Origin: Streptomyces qaidamensis | GTDB taxonomy: Bacteria; Actinomycetota; Actinomycetes; Streptomycetales; Streptomycetaceae | Assembly: GCF_001611795.1 (NCBI RefSeq) | Contig: NZ_CP015098.1 | Coordinates: 248,001-312,000, forward strand | DNA length: 64,000 nucleotides | Direction: 5' to 3' | Made by a program: the position numbers and the translations under genes | The notes under the pieces: model-generated | The model's input: the letters and a program-made list of their open reading frames with translations, nothing else | What the model was told of the DNA's origin: nothing | The model's database searches: none | Part shown: piece by piece, positions 51,582 through 60,336 of the stretch | Position numbering within the stretch: position 1 is the first letter of the stretch | How the letters are laid out: every line of letters starts with the position of its first letter

Positions 51582-52625
51582 CTACGCGTCAGCGTCCCGG
51601 GAATTCATCCGTTCCGTCAACGATTCCGCCAGGAGCTGCCAGCTCTCGGCGTGATGCCGTGCCAGCTCGGCGATCAGGGGCGCGCAGTGGATCGGGAGGC
51701 TGTTCGCCATCGCCGCCCAGTCCTGCGGCTGCGGGGCCGAGGAGTCCAGTGTCCGCAGCAGCTTCCGGCCCACCTCGGTGAAGCGGAGCGAGGGATCGGC
51801 GCGCAACCGCCGGACCGCCAGCGAGGGGTCCGCGCTCACCGGGTGCGCTCTGGGACGTTTCACGATCGCGGGGCGGCCGGCCTCACGCTCCGGGACCGGC
51901 CCGTCGTCCGGCTGCGCCGTCGTCCGCGGCTCTTCCCGAACCGCGCGCGCCCGCCTCCGAGCGTCCTTCGCCGTGGTGAGCGAGATGTGCGCGGCGCGCG
52001 CCACCTCCTGCGCGGACGCGTCGGGATGCGCGGCGAGGTACCTCAGGGCGCGGTTACGGCCTTCGCCCGCCGCGAGCGGGTAGGCCACCCCGTCGCGCCC
52101 GAGTCGTACGGCGGTCGGGTGCGGAAGTTCCGCACCCGACCGCCGCCGGAGCGCTGCGATCGTCTTGTCCGACAGGCCGACGACCCCCGCCAGCCGCCGG
52201 TTGGACCACTCCGGGAAATCGGCGAGCATGTGGAGGGCGGCGGCCTTGCGGTCGGCCAGGGAGAGCGGCAGTCCGTGGTTGCTGTTCAGCTTGACCGCGA
52301 GCACGAAGGCTTCTCGCTCGTCGCCGTTGAAGAGCACGGCACTGATGTGAGTGGCACCGCTGTTCTCCACCGCTCTGAGCCGGTGCACACCGTCGATGAC
52401 GGTCATCGTCTTCCGGTGAATCACAATCGGCGGCAGGTCGGAGCACACCTCGGCGAGCGCATTGATGTGCCGTGGATCCTCCCCGACAGTGCGGAGTGAG
52501 CCCACTACCGTGATGCGGCTGATCGGTACCTGGGTGATCTCCGACAAGAGTCCGCCGAGGTGCGGATCCGGGTGAAGGAAGTGCTGCTGTATCGGCTTCC
52601 GTACGGATGCAGAGATATGGTCCAT
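51582..52625 (-). CDS. StrR/NovG-like ParB-domain pathway activator
   Basis: 347 residues. The N-terminal ParB-like nuclease-fold domain has IVIHRKTMTVIDGVHRLRAVENSG. A central helix-turn-helix follows (SNRRLAGVVGLSDKTIAALRRR). A second HTH-like segment (ASAQEVARAAHISLTTAKDARRRARAV) precedes a charged C-terminal region. StrR-type proteins activate antibiotic clusters (streptomycin, novobiocin). It is divergent from nothing close and ends with its own terminator. ATG 52625 is preferred over GTG 52628 because GGAGG lies 7 bp before it. No TTA codon is present in this gene. Confidence 0.88.
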   Translation of the reverse strand: MDHISASVRKPIQQHFLHPDPHLGGLLSEITQVPISRITVVGSLRTVGEDPRHINALAEVCSDLPPIVIHRKTMTVIDGVHRLRAVENSGATHISAVLFNGDEREAFVLAVKLNSNHGLPLSLADRKAAALHMLADFPEWSNRRLAGVVGLSDKTIAALRRRSGAELPHPTAVRLGRDGVAYPLAAGEGRNRALRYLAAHPDASAQEVARAAHISLTTAKDARRRARAVREEPRTTAQPDDGPVPEREAGRPAIVKRPRAHPVSADPSLAVRRLRADPSLRFTEVGRKLLRTLDSSAPQPQDWAAMANSLPIHCAPLIAELARHHAESWQLLAESLTERMNSRDADA

Positions 52626-53360
52626 CACTCTTCCTCCCCAGCGGACCTTCCGACTGTCGTGCGACTCATCCTGATGCGGATGACGTCAAACAGCGCGGCC
52701 GGCCACGGGCCGTGGACAGAAAGAGCTTTCATGAGCCATCGGAAAGTTGTACAACATCGAGTCTCCCCCGTGACGCAATGCCGAGAACCGACTCCCGAAC
52801 CCTGTCAGGAGGACGGAGTTGACGCAAGGCCTCTGCATGCGAACCGTTGGGCAAGTCGATCATTTCCCGATCGTTGATTGAACAACGACCGGAGCGCAAA
52901 GCACTCTCGCAGACGGAATGATCGGCTCCTTGTGGACGGGGTCGGAATATCCCCGCTGTTGGACGCATGATCCGTATGAGCTGTCGAGATCACACCGCCC
53001 GTTCTCTTGGCCGGCGTGAAGAGCAAAGACGAGAGACCCGGGTATGCCGCCCGCGGCAGGACTGTTGTGTTCTGTAGGTGCCGAGCCCGGATCGGCTGCC
53101 GGGTCGGGAGTGCGATGAATGACGTATGCGACGAGGTTGAACGCGGGAGTGGTCTCGTGCCCGTTCGGACCACCGGTTGGAGCGGCCGGCGCCGATGCGG
53201 AGCGCGGGCACAACGGGCTCGTGCGCGTCAGCGCCCTTCCCGTGATGAGGGCCCCGGTCATACACGCAGAGCGCTCCTGACAGCTGTCAGGAGCGGGCCG
53301 TCGCGCCACCGTGGTCCTCTGGGGCGGCTGAGTCGCCTACCGGGCTGAAGGGGAGCAGCA
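52626..53360. other. Gene-free 735-bp regulatory stretch
   Basis: No convincing gene. It holds dyads at 52746-52755 (GTTGTACAAC) and 52871-52888 (TCGTTG-6 bp-CAACGA), about 120 and 245 bp upstream of the activator start, and a longer palindrome at 53273-53294 listed separately. Its coding frames have no family resemblance. Confidence 0.6.
53273..53294. promoter_or_regulatory. Perfect 22-bp palindrome upstream of a secreted-protein gene
   Basis: The half-site GCTCCTGACAG is followed immediately by its exact reverse complement. It ends 66 bp before the ATG at 53361. Absence of a loop and of a T-tract favours a protein-binding operator over a terminator. No regulator gene is adjacent. Confidence 0.6.
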
Positions 53361-53771
53361 ATGGTGAGTTCTGTGAGTCGGCGCTGGAGGGCGCGGGCGG
53401 CGTGTGTGGCCGCGGCCGTCCTGGGCGCGGGACTTCTTTCCACGGGATCGGCGCAGGCATCCGTGTTCCCGTGCAACGTGAGCGGACACGTCATCAACTG
53501 CACGACGGTCACCGGCATCGATCCCGGCTCCTACCTCCAGGTGCGCCAGGGTCCCGGATACGGCTATCCCAACCAGTGGGGCTGGCCCCGTCTGAACAAC
53601 GGGGACCGGGTGGGACTGGCCTGCTGGACCACGGGTGACGGCGCGGCCGACAACTCCGGCTACCGCTACTGGATGCGCATCGACAACGGCATCGCGTTCG
53701 GGTACGTCAACGACTGGTATCTCTCGACCGGCGGCCCGGGCAGCTGGCAGCAGATCATCCGGCAGTGCTGA
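53361..53771 (+). CDS. Secreted SH3-like domain protein
   Basis: 136 residues. Signal peptide ending near AQAS (about 34), then a compact domain with SYLQVRQGPGYGYP, NNGDRVGLACWTTG and FGYVNDWYLSTGG. This is the pattern of bacterial SH3 (SH3b) folds that bind peptidoglycan or mediate secretion contacts. Four cysteines in the mature part could pair. AAGGGGAGCAGC precedes the ATG. First of three small exported-protein genes on this strand. Confidence 0.75.
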   Translation: MVSSVSRRWRARAACVAAAVLGAGLLSTGSAQASVFPCNVSGHVINCTTVTGIDPGSYLQVRQGPGYGYPNQWGWPRLNNGDRVGLACWTTGDGAADNSGYRYWMRIDNGIAFGYVNDWYLSTGGPGSWQQIIRQC

Positions 53772-53772
53772 C

Positions 53773-54705
53773 ATGGCCGGAGGAGGAGCCCGACGCGCAC
53801 GCCGCACGGCCGTGGCCGCAGCCGCACTGGCCTGTCTGCTGACCGCGACCGCCTGCGCGGACGAGAAGCTGCGCGCGCCCGGTTCGGAGCCGGCCGCCCC
53901 GCGACCGCTCGGCGACAGGGAACGGGAGCTGCTGCACGACACGGAGCAGGCCTTGCTGCGGCAGTGCATGCGGCAGCAGGGATTCCGGCTGTGGAAGGTG
54001 CCGCTCAAGCCGGTGCCGGAGCAGCGCGAGTTCCCCTATGTCGTCGACGACGTGAAGTGGGCCCGCGAGCACGGCTACGGCAGCGACATCCAGCAGCGCG
54101 CCGACAGGCTGCGGACGGAGGATCCCAACCGGCGGTACTTCGAGGGCCTGCCCGTCGAGCGGAGGGCCGCGGCCAAGGCAGCACTGCACGGCAGGGACCG
54201 CAGGGGCGGCCCGTCGGTCACCCTGCCCGGCGGCGGGGTGGCACGACGCAGCGGCGACGGCTGCACGGCGCAGGCGCAGACCCGGCTCTACGGCGACTTC
54301 GCCCGCTGGTTCCGGACCAAGACGTTCACCGACAACCTGACCGGCCTGCGCATGGCACGCGTGAGCGCGGAGCCCGCCTTCCGGAAGGCGGTGAAGGACT
54401 GGTCCTCGTGCATGCGGGGCAAAGGCCATCCCTACGACGACCCCGGCCAGGCCAGGCGCGCCTTCACCGCTCCTGCGGCGGGCAAGACGGACGCAGCAGC
54501 GGACAGGGCCCGGTCGGCGGAGGTGAACACCGCTGTGGCGGAGGCGGAGTGCGCCCGCGGCAGCGGCCTGTCCGAGGTGGCCGAGCGACTGCACCGCCGG
54601 CACGGCGAGCGCCTGCGCGCAGAGTATCGCGAGCAGGTGAACGAGAGGCTGCGAATTGAACAGGCGGCGCTGCTGCGTGTTCACGGCCTCTCCTCCTCGC
54701 GCTGA
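53773..54705 (+). CDS. Hypothetical lipoprotein
   Basis: 310 residues. A signal with lipobox LTATAC, then a charged, Arg-rich, probably helical mature part (QALLRQCMRQQGFRLWKV, DWSSCMRGKGHPYDD, RLHRRHGERLRAEYREQVNERL). Cysteines at CMRQQG and CMRGKG resemble a pattern seen in many actinobacterial lipoproteins of unknown role. It starts 1 bp after the SH3-like gene stop, so the two are coupled. Confidence 0.8.
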   Translation: MAGGGARRARRTAVAAAALACLLTATACADEKLRAPGSEPAAPRPLGDRERELLHDTEQALLRQCMRQQGFRLWKVPLKPVPEQREFPYVVDDVKWAREHGYGSDIQQRADRLRTEDPNRRYFEGLPVERRAAAKAALHGRDRRGGPSVTLPGGGVARRSGDGCTAQAQTRLYGDFARWFRTKTFTDNLTGLRMARVSAEPAFRKAVKDWSSCMRGKGHPYDDPGQARRAFTAPAAGKTDAAADRARSAEVNTAVAEAECARGSGLSEVAERLHRRHGERLRAEYREQVNERLRIEQAALLRVHGLSSSR

Positions 54706-54759
54706 TCCGACGACCACCCCGCGCACCATCCGACAGCACATCCGACCCTGAGGAGAAGC

Positions 54760-55224
54760 ATGCTGATCAGAAAGAAGTACGCCGCGTGGGCGTCAGCCGT
54801 GGCCATCACCGCGCTGACGTTCCTCACTCCCGCGACCAGCGCCGGCGCGGCCGAGGCCGGGGCCTCGGTCTGGCCGCCGGACGGCAACTTCCACGCCTGG
54901 GACGGCGAAGACAGCGACGGCGCCCACTGCGCGTGGTACGGCGACGACACGGACTGGTCGTCCTGCGCCCCCGCGGGGAACCTGCGCAACAGGGCCACGA
55001 GTGTGGAGAACAGCGGCTACGCGGGCGCCTACGAGGACGTCCTCGTCTACTGGGACACCGGCTACCGGGGAGCCCGGGCCTGTATCAACAACGGCTCCTG
55101 GTTCGACCTCCAGCACTTCCGGTTCCCGAGCAACGGTGCCGGTGGCGGTGAGGTCATGAACAACAACATCTCCAGCCACCACTGGACGAACGCGTGCAGT
55201 GAGGAGCCCGTCTACATCCCCTGA
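54760..55224 (+). CDS. Secreted peptidase-inhibitor-like (I36 family) protein
   Basis: 154 residues. Signal peptide (to about AGAAEA), then a Trp/Cys-rich beta-type domain: HCAWYGDDTDWSSC, YEDVLVYWDTGYRGARACINNG and NNNISSHHWTNAC. This resembles SMPI/I36-type small crystallin-like inhibitors of Streptomyces. Inhibitory activity is not proven. TGAGGAG precedes the ATG. Confidence 0.65.
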   Translation: MLIRKKYAAWASAVAITALTFLTPATSAGAAEAGASVWPPDGNFHAWDGEDSDGAHCAWYGDDTDWSSCAPAGNLRNRATSVENSGYAGAYEDVLVYWDTGYRGARACINNGSWFDLQHFRFPSNGAGGGEVMNNNISSHHWTNACSEEPVYIP

Positions 55225-55671
55225 CGCGACTGCGACCGCCCGGGGCCGCGTCGTAACTCCTGACCGGGGAGGGCCGGTCGCCGGCGGGGAACAGGCTCGT
55301 CGCTCACCGGGCGATCGGGGCACTGCCCCGCCGGCGGTCGACCCGTAGCGGTCCGCGGGGGCTCTCTTCGCCGAGCGGCCCGTATACGCTGAGGTGGCGT
55401 CCGCGCCGATCTCTTGCCAGGGCGGGTGATGGTGACGCCGATGGCTCCGGCGTCCGGCCCGGGCGGTTCAGGTGGATGTCGACTCCGGCGATCAGCACGG
55501 TGCTCCTGAAAGTCCCGGCGCTGCCTTCCGCTGCTCGAACACCCAGATGCATCAGGCGCTGTTCTGCCTCACAGTGGAAAGTGGCGTCCATGGCTGCGTA
55601 TTGCTTCGCAGACCTGCCATGGCAGGCCCTGGGCGCGCCCTCCCCGGCGACTCCAGAGAGGTGGCGGGAGA
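55225..55671. other. 447-bp intergenic stretch
   Basis: Short open frames on both strands lack family resemblance. I see no repeats, terminator or RNA gene that I can support here. Confidence 0.5.
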
Positions 55672-56619
55672 ATGAACGCCTTCCCGAAGCCGGTGATCGA
55701 CGCCATGGCCGATCGAGCCATGCGTCTGCACCACATGCTGTGGCACTCCGCACGTGACTCCTGGGCGATCCTGACACCGGAAGAGCGAGAGGTCTACCGC
55801 GACCACGGCTGGGAGCCACCACGCCAGTCCCTGTCGGCTCCGGATCCCGTCACCGGAAGACGGTCCATCGAATTCGACAACGGCTCGGGCGAGGACTTCC
55901 TGTTCATGCATCGGGAAATGATCGGCTCGGTCGACGAGATTCTCGCCGAGCTGGACGACCCGCAGCACCCCCGCGTGGAGGGGTGGCCGACGATCCCGTC
56001 TCCGGAGGACACCGAATACCCCGTCCCGCCTCCCTTCGTCATACCGGGTGACAGCGGAACCACCAACGCCATCGGGAACGCCAAGACCGCGACTGCATTC
56101 GACCGGATCCGCGCCTGGGAGTCACAGTTCACCAACCCCGCGGAACTGCGCCGGCTGACACTCCGCCGGCTGGGCGCCGGCATCGAGTACGGCATCCACA
56201 ACCAGATGCATCTGCGCTGGTCGGCCGAGATTCCCTCCTACCGGCCAGGCCAGGCCGACTTCGCCGTCGACCCTCAGTGGGACGATTCCAGTTACAACTG
56301 GCTCGCCGACACCTACTCCGCCCATGTGAACCCGATCTTCTGGAAGCTCCACGGCTGGGTGGACGCACGGATCGACGACTGGATGGCTGCCAACGAACTG
56401 ACCGGGCCGGTACCGTGGAGCTTCGACCCACCGTGGAGCGGCCCGGCAGGCCATCACCACCGTCACCCCGTGATGCGGCTGGCTCTGCGCGCGCAGCCGG
56501 GCAACACCGAGGCCGAGGCGCTCCGATCGCACCTCAGCGCTATGGAATCCACGGTCGAGGACCTGAAGCAGGCCGGCGTTTCCGAACCCGTTCGCTTCGC
56601 TGTCCTCGAAGACATCTGA
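55672..56619 (+). CDS. Tyrosinase-like type-3 copper protein
   Basis: 315 residues with no signal peptide. A candidate CuA site is RLHHMLWHSARDSW plus FLFMHREMI (compare the F-x-x-W-H-R helix of tyrosinases). A CuB-like site is GIHNQMHLRW, then SAHVNPIFWKLHGWVDARIDDW, matching D-P-x-F-x-x-x-H of the family. Spacing is unusual, so phenol oxidation is likely but not certain. No MelC1-type caddie gene is adjacent. It stands alone. The ATG is preceded by GGCGGGAGA. Confidence 0.65.
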   Translation: MNAFPKPVIDAMADRAMRLHHMLWHSARDSWAILTPEEREVYRDHGWEPPRQSLSAPDPVTGRRSIEFDNGSGEDFLFMHREMIGSVDEILAELDDPQHPRVEGWPTIPSPEDTEYPVPPPFVIPGDSGTTNAIGNAKTATAFDRIRAWESQFTNPAELRRLTLRRLGAGIEYGIHNQMHLRWSAEIPSYRPGQADFAVDPQWDDSSYNWLADTYSAHVNPIFWKLHGWVDARIDDWMAANELTGPVPWSFDPPWSGPAGHHHRHPVMRLALRAQPGNTEAEALRSHLSAMESTVEDLKQAGVSEPVRFAVLEDI

Positions 56620-56721
56620 AGCCCTACGGCCCCTTGACCTCCGCGTCGGCCACCGTGGTCCGAATGTGCCGGAGACGTCAGGCCATCTTCTGGGGCGCGC
56701 TGTTCCCCAGTGGTTTCGAGG

Positions 56722-57075
56722 TCACGAGTACGAGCCCCTGATCATGAGCCACCACCTCGGGTCATCATGGCCGAAAGCGGATGAGTCCCACTTGTCGTCG
56801 GAGTCGGATGTGCACCCTTCGAAATCCGTACAGGGGATGTACAAGTTGGTGCCGTTGTCACTCATGCGCAGGCTGCTGCTGGTGAGGGCGGAGCTGTCGG
56901 CCGGCCCGAACGGCCAGCACGACCACACCCGGACCGCGACGAGTTCCTCGCCCTCGTCGAGCCGGTGGGCCCCGGCCGCTCGCTGCACCTTTCTCTTCCA
57001 GGACGCGTCCTGGACCACGCACAGATCGGGCACCTCCGGTTGACGACGCAAGTAGGCGCGGACAAGACCGGCCAT
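56722..57075 (-). CDS. Hypothetical protein near caspase remnant
   Basis: 117 residues from ATG 57075. Sequence such as PEVPDLCVVQDASWKRKVQ, EELVAVRVWSCWPFGP and NLYIPCTDFEGC looks protein-like rather than a shadow, but no family is recognised. It may be the surviving end of a larger gene, since the region to its right is decayed. Confidence 0.4.
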   Translation of the reverse strand: MAGLVRAYLRRQPEVPDLCVVQDASWKRKVQRAAGAHRLDEGEELVAVRVWSCWPFGPADSSALTSSSLRMSDNGTNLYIPCTDFEGCTSDSDDKWDSSAFGHDDPRWWLMIRGSYS

Positions 57076-57226
57076 GCCGGTCGTCTCCCCGGACCGGGCA
57101 GGGGGACGAGCGACAGGCCTCGCCGCTCCGGGCTGCGGTTCTCCTCGATAAGAGGCGTTGCGCGCCAGGACGATACGAGCACCGAGATGTCTGGGTCCTG
57201 AGCTGCGGCTCGGGCACCCGGGGCTG

Positions 57227-57640
57227 TCACCTGCGGCGTTCGTCCGGGCGTCGCGACACTGCGTAGAAGATGCTGTCGAGGTCCAGGAACGCCGGTCCCA
57301 GCGGATCTCTCTCCCCCCCCCGGAGGACCGCGAGGAGTTCACTCGGGAAGGCGGTGTTGCTTTCCCCCTCCGGGGCGAGTGCCTTGCGCGTCTTCGCGGC
57401 AGGCCGTGAGCAGACCGGCGCCCTGGATCTCCGTCTGCCTGGCGAATTCGGAGTCGCTGTCACCGCCCACCTGCCCGTAGTCGGCCAGGTCCGCGTAACA
57501 GCAGTCCAGGATCACGACCGTGCGGAGACTTCCTTGCCCGATCGAACCCGCGGGAATGGTCAGGCCGGATCGGGCAGGTTCGTCAGCGCGAGCCTGGCCG
57601 GGTCGGTTGCGCGCCGGATGCGACCTTGGTGACGCCGAGG
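57227..57640 (-). pseudogene. Frameshifted caspase-like (peptidase C14) protein
   Basis: Pieces of a bacterial caspase domain lie in successive minus-strand frames: LALTNLPDPA, then TIPAGSIGQGSLRTVVILDCCYADLADYG with the catalytic Cys in DCCY. After another shift comes APEGESNTAFPSELLAVL and FLDLDSIFYAVSRR. At least two frameshifts separate them, and a run of nine C (57313-57321) lies in the last piece. The catalytic His region was not found. Confidence 0.65.
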
Positions 57641-57711
57641 GTGACGACGACGCCGGACGGGGCGCCGGGGGTCAGTTTCACCTCGCATGTGAACGGCCAC
57701 CGCGGTAGCGG

Positions 57712-58311
57712 TCAGCAGCGCAGGGCCACGACTCCCCAGCCGCGGCGCTCCGCCTCCACGACCACCTCTCCCCAGTCGGTGAGGAGGTCGGCGAACGATG
57801 CGAAGTCCGGGATCCATCCGCGGGGTTCCGCAGCGTGCCGGGTGAACGGCTCACGCACACTCTCCAGGCGGGGCGCCGCCTGCCGCCACCACTCGGCGAT
57901 CACCGGCACGTGGTCGGGAGGACACCAGAGCAACAGGTCCGCGTCCCAGGGGCACGGCCGCTCCGGGAGTCCCGAACCGGCACCGGTGGTGTCCTCCAGA
58001 CCGTGCCAGAACAGTGCGTCGTTGAACCGGTCCAGTGCCTCGCGCACCTTCGGCTCGACGAAGTCCCGCACGTGATCCCAGCGGTGGCCGGCCCAGAAGT
58101 GCGGCTTGTAGGAGCCGAGCGAGTTCCGGAAGGCATACCTGCCGTACCAGTCCTCACCCGGCTGCGAGGGCCACGACCAGCCATGCTCGGAGAGGTCGTC
58201 GCTGTACACCTCGCCGAAGGCCGCATCGATGAGCAGTTCCTCCCGGTCGCCGGGTGCGGTCGCCTCTACGCGCGGCCAGTCCACGATCAGCACCTCTGTC
58301 GCAACACCCAT
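57712..58311 (-). CDS. Conserved hypothetical protein
   Basis: 199 residues, cytoplasmic, acidic and Trp-rich: EVLIVDWPRVEATAPGDREELL, WDHVRDFVEPKVREALDRFNDALFWHGLE and LLLWCPPDHVPVIAEWW. It looks like a compact globular domain of the size of immunity or SUKH-like proteins, but I cannot assign a family. Isolated between decayed genes. Confidence 0.7.
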   Translation of the reverse strand: MGVATEVLIVDWPRVEATAPGDREELLIDAAFGEVYSDDLSEHGWSWPSQPGEDWYGRYAFRNSLGSYKPHFWAGHRWDHVRDFVEPKVREALDRFNDALFWHGLEDTTGAGSGLPERPCPWDADLLLWCPPDHVPVIAEWWRQAAPRLESVREPFTRHAAEPRGWIPDFASFADLLTDWGEVVVEAERRGWGVVALRC

Positions 58312-58359
58312 CCCACGAGCCTAGGACTGCCATCTGCATGCGAAAGGCGGCGAGGACGG

Positions 58360-58455
58360 TCAGAACATGGTGTTGTCGTTCTTGGACGTGGGCGGGACGA
58401 CCTGGAGGACGTCCCAGTCCTCGACGATCCTGCCCCCTGCGTCGAAACGCCACTC
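58360..58455 (-). pseudogene. C-terminal scrap of a SnoaL/NTF2-like protein
   Basis: The minus strand reads EWRFDAGGRIVEDWDVLQ, followed by NDNTMF and a stop, the typical end of SnoaL-like proteins. A stop codon lies just upstream in frame and nothing precedes it. The rest of the gap 58312-58629 shows no gene. Confidence 0.6.
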
Positions 58456-58629
58456 ACTTCAGCAAGTACTTCCACCAGCGCACGGGACGCCCGATCGCCT
58501 TCCGCGGCACGGTACGCGGGCATGCCCCCAGGTGAGCCACCTTCGTCCTCGACGCCACCGCAGGAGACCACGCAGTCGCGGTGCCACCGGGGGCGTGCTG
58601 TCCTGGAGTAGTAGGCAGGGTGTGCACAG

Positions 58630-59466
58630 ATGCGGCATCTCCGGAGTTCCGTCCTCGTCTCCGCCCGGTGGCCCGCGCCCACCGGAGCGGGCGGGGGGTT
58701 GCTGCCGGCACGGGAGCTCGCGGTCGCCTGGTCCCTGGTCGTCCTGATCGCCGTGCCCGCCTGGGTGCTGACCGTCGCGCAGGCCCGGGACATGGGGGTC
58801 GAACCCGGCACGATGGGCATGGCGCTGCCGCTGTTCCTGCTGCTCTGGGTCACGATGACGGCGGCCATGATGCTGCCTTCCATGGCACCGGTCGCCCTCA
58901 CCTGGGTGCGGGGGATCGGGCGTCGGACGTCCGGGTGGAGCCGGGCGGGGCGCACCGTGGAGTTCCTGGGCGGGTACCTGCTGGTGTGGACGGCCTTCGG
59001 GCTGCTCGCCTACGCGGCTCTGAACCTCACCGGCGACTTGGTGGGCGATCACCCGGCGGCGGGACGCTGGATCGGCTCGGTCGCTTTCCTGATGGCGGGC
59101 CTCTACCAGCTGGGCCCCCTCAAGAACGTCTGCCTGCGGCACTGCCGCGACCCCATGGCCCAGCTGGTGCGCTACTCGGCCTTCCGGCAGCCGGCCCGCG
59201 ATCTACGGGTGGGCCTCCACCACGGCGCCTACTGCGTCGGCTGCTGCGCGGGGCTGATGGTCGTCCTCATACCGCTCGGAGTGATGAACGTCGCGGCGAT
59301 GGCCGGGCTGGCGATCGTGATCTTCGTGGAGAAGCTGTGGTCCCGGGGGCCGCTGCTCGCGGGAGTGGTGGGTGTTGTCTTCCTCGTCCTCGCGGTGCTG
59401 GCGCCGTTCCAGGACTGGCTGCTGCCGGGGCTGCAGGAATCGGCGCCTCCCATGGACGACATGTGA
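58630..59466 (+). CDS. DUF2182 integral membrane protein
   Basis: 278 residues with about seven hydrophobic segments. The family motif region TMTAAMMLPSMAPVALTW is clear, as are LYQLGPLKNVCLRHCRDPM and HHGAYCVGCCAGLMVVLIPLG. The cysteine/histidine-rich motifs led to its description as a predicted metal-binding membrane protein. It precedes a DUF1326 gene, a frequent pairing. Function is unknown; copper or other metal handling is a guess. Confidence 0.88.
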   Translation: MRHLRSSVLVSARWPAPTGAGGGLLPARELAVAWSLVVLIAVPAWVLTVAQARDMGVEPGTMGMALPLFLLLWVTMTAAMMLPSMAPVALTWVRGIGRRTSGWSRAGRTVEFLGGYLLVWTAFGLLAYAALNLTGDLVGDHPAAGRWIGSVAFLMAGLYQLGPLKNVCLRHCRDPMAQLVRYSAFRQPARDLRVGLHHGAYCVGCCAGLMVVLIPLGVMNVAAMAGLAIVIFVEKLWSRGPLLAGVVGVVFLVLAVLAPFQDWLLPGLQESAPPMDDM

Positions 59467-59578
59467 GTGTCCGGGGCAAGCTGGAACAGAGGCCGCCTCG
59501 CGATCCGCGTGCGGGTTCGGGAGGGGCGGTCTCGCCATGGCGGAGAAGCTCCCTCGGGCTCGACGGGAGGGAAGCGAG

Positions 59579-60235
59579 ATGACGGAACAGGACGGCACCG
59601 GGACCCGCTGGCATCTGGCCGGCGACTGGTTCGACGTGTGCAAATGCGCCATACCCTGCCCCTGCACGTTCGCGCAGCCCCCGACCTACGGCGACTGCGA
59701 GGGCGTACTGGTCTGGCACATCCGTGAGGGCACCTACGGCGACGTACGCCTCGACGGTCTCAACGTCCTGATGCTGGGCGCCTTCGTGGGCAACGTGTGG
59801 GCCGGCGAGCACACCGACGCGTATGCGGCGGTCTTCCTCGACGAACGCGCCGACGACCGGCAGCGCGCCGCGCTCGGGACCGTCTTCGGCGGCGAGGCAG
59901 GAGGCTGGCCGGCCCAGTTCGGCCAGATGCTCCGGCCCGAGATGCGCGGCATGGACTTCGCGCCGATCCGCGTGGAGATCGACGAGGACCTGGCCACCTG
60001 GACAGCCGAGATCCCCGGCCGGGTCACGGCCACCGCCGAGGCACTCACCGGCCCGACGACGCCGGAAGGCGCCCGCGTCCAGGTCCACAACGCCCCGGGC
60101 GCCGAGGTCGGGCCGGGCCAGGTCGCCACCTGGGGGCGGGCCACCGCCGACCGGGCCGACGCGTTCGGCTTCTCCTGGGAACGCTCGGGAAAGTCGAGCA
60201 AGTACTTCCCCTTCGACTGGACGGGACCCGACTGA
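59579..60235 (+). CDS. DUF1326 protein
   Basis: 218 residues. The family opening WHLAGDWFDVCKCAIPCPCTFAQPPT is rich in cysteine. It continues with YGDVRLDGLNVLMLGAF and ends WERSGKSSKYFPFDW. ATG 59579 has GGGAGGGAAG upstream; an upstream in-frame ATG lacks one. It is 112 bp after DUF2182, probably in one transcript. Role unknown. Confidence 0.88.
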   Translation: MTEQDGTGTRWHLAGDWFDVCKCAIPCPCTFAQPPTYGDCEGVLVWHIREGTYGDVRLDGLNVLMLGAFVGNVWAGEHTDAYAAVFLDERADDRQRAALGTVFGGEAGGWPAQFGQMLRPEMRGMDFAPIRVEIDEDLATWTAEIPGRVTATAEALTGPTTPEGARVQVHNAPGAEVGPGQVATWGRATADRADAFGFSWERSGKSSKYFPFDWTGPD

Positions 60236-60336
60236 GCGCAGCGGCCGGCCGGCACCGGACGGTGAGTGTCCCCGGCCTCGCCGACGTGTGGGGCCGCACG
60301 TCCGAACAGCATGACCGGCCCCCACGCCGTCCCCGG

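Noticed and set aside
20760..52625. Hidden PKS, NRPS or carrier-protein gene in the cluster
   Set aside because: No ketosynthase, condensation domain or phosphopantetheine D-S-L motif protein was seen among the real genes.
52860..53309. Minus-strand frame in the gene-free stretch
   Set aside because: No domain, atypical composition, and it contains the 22-bp palindrome.
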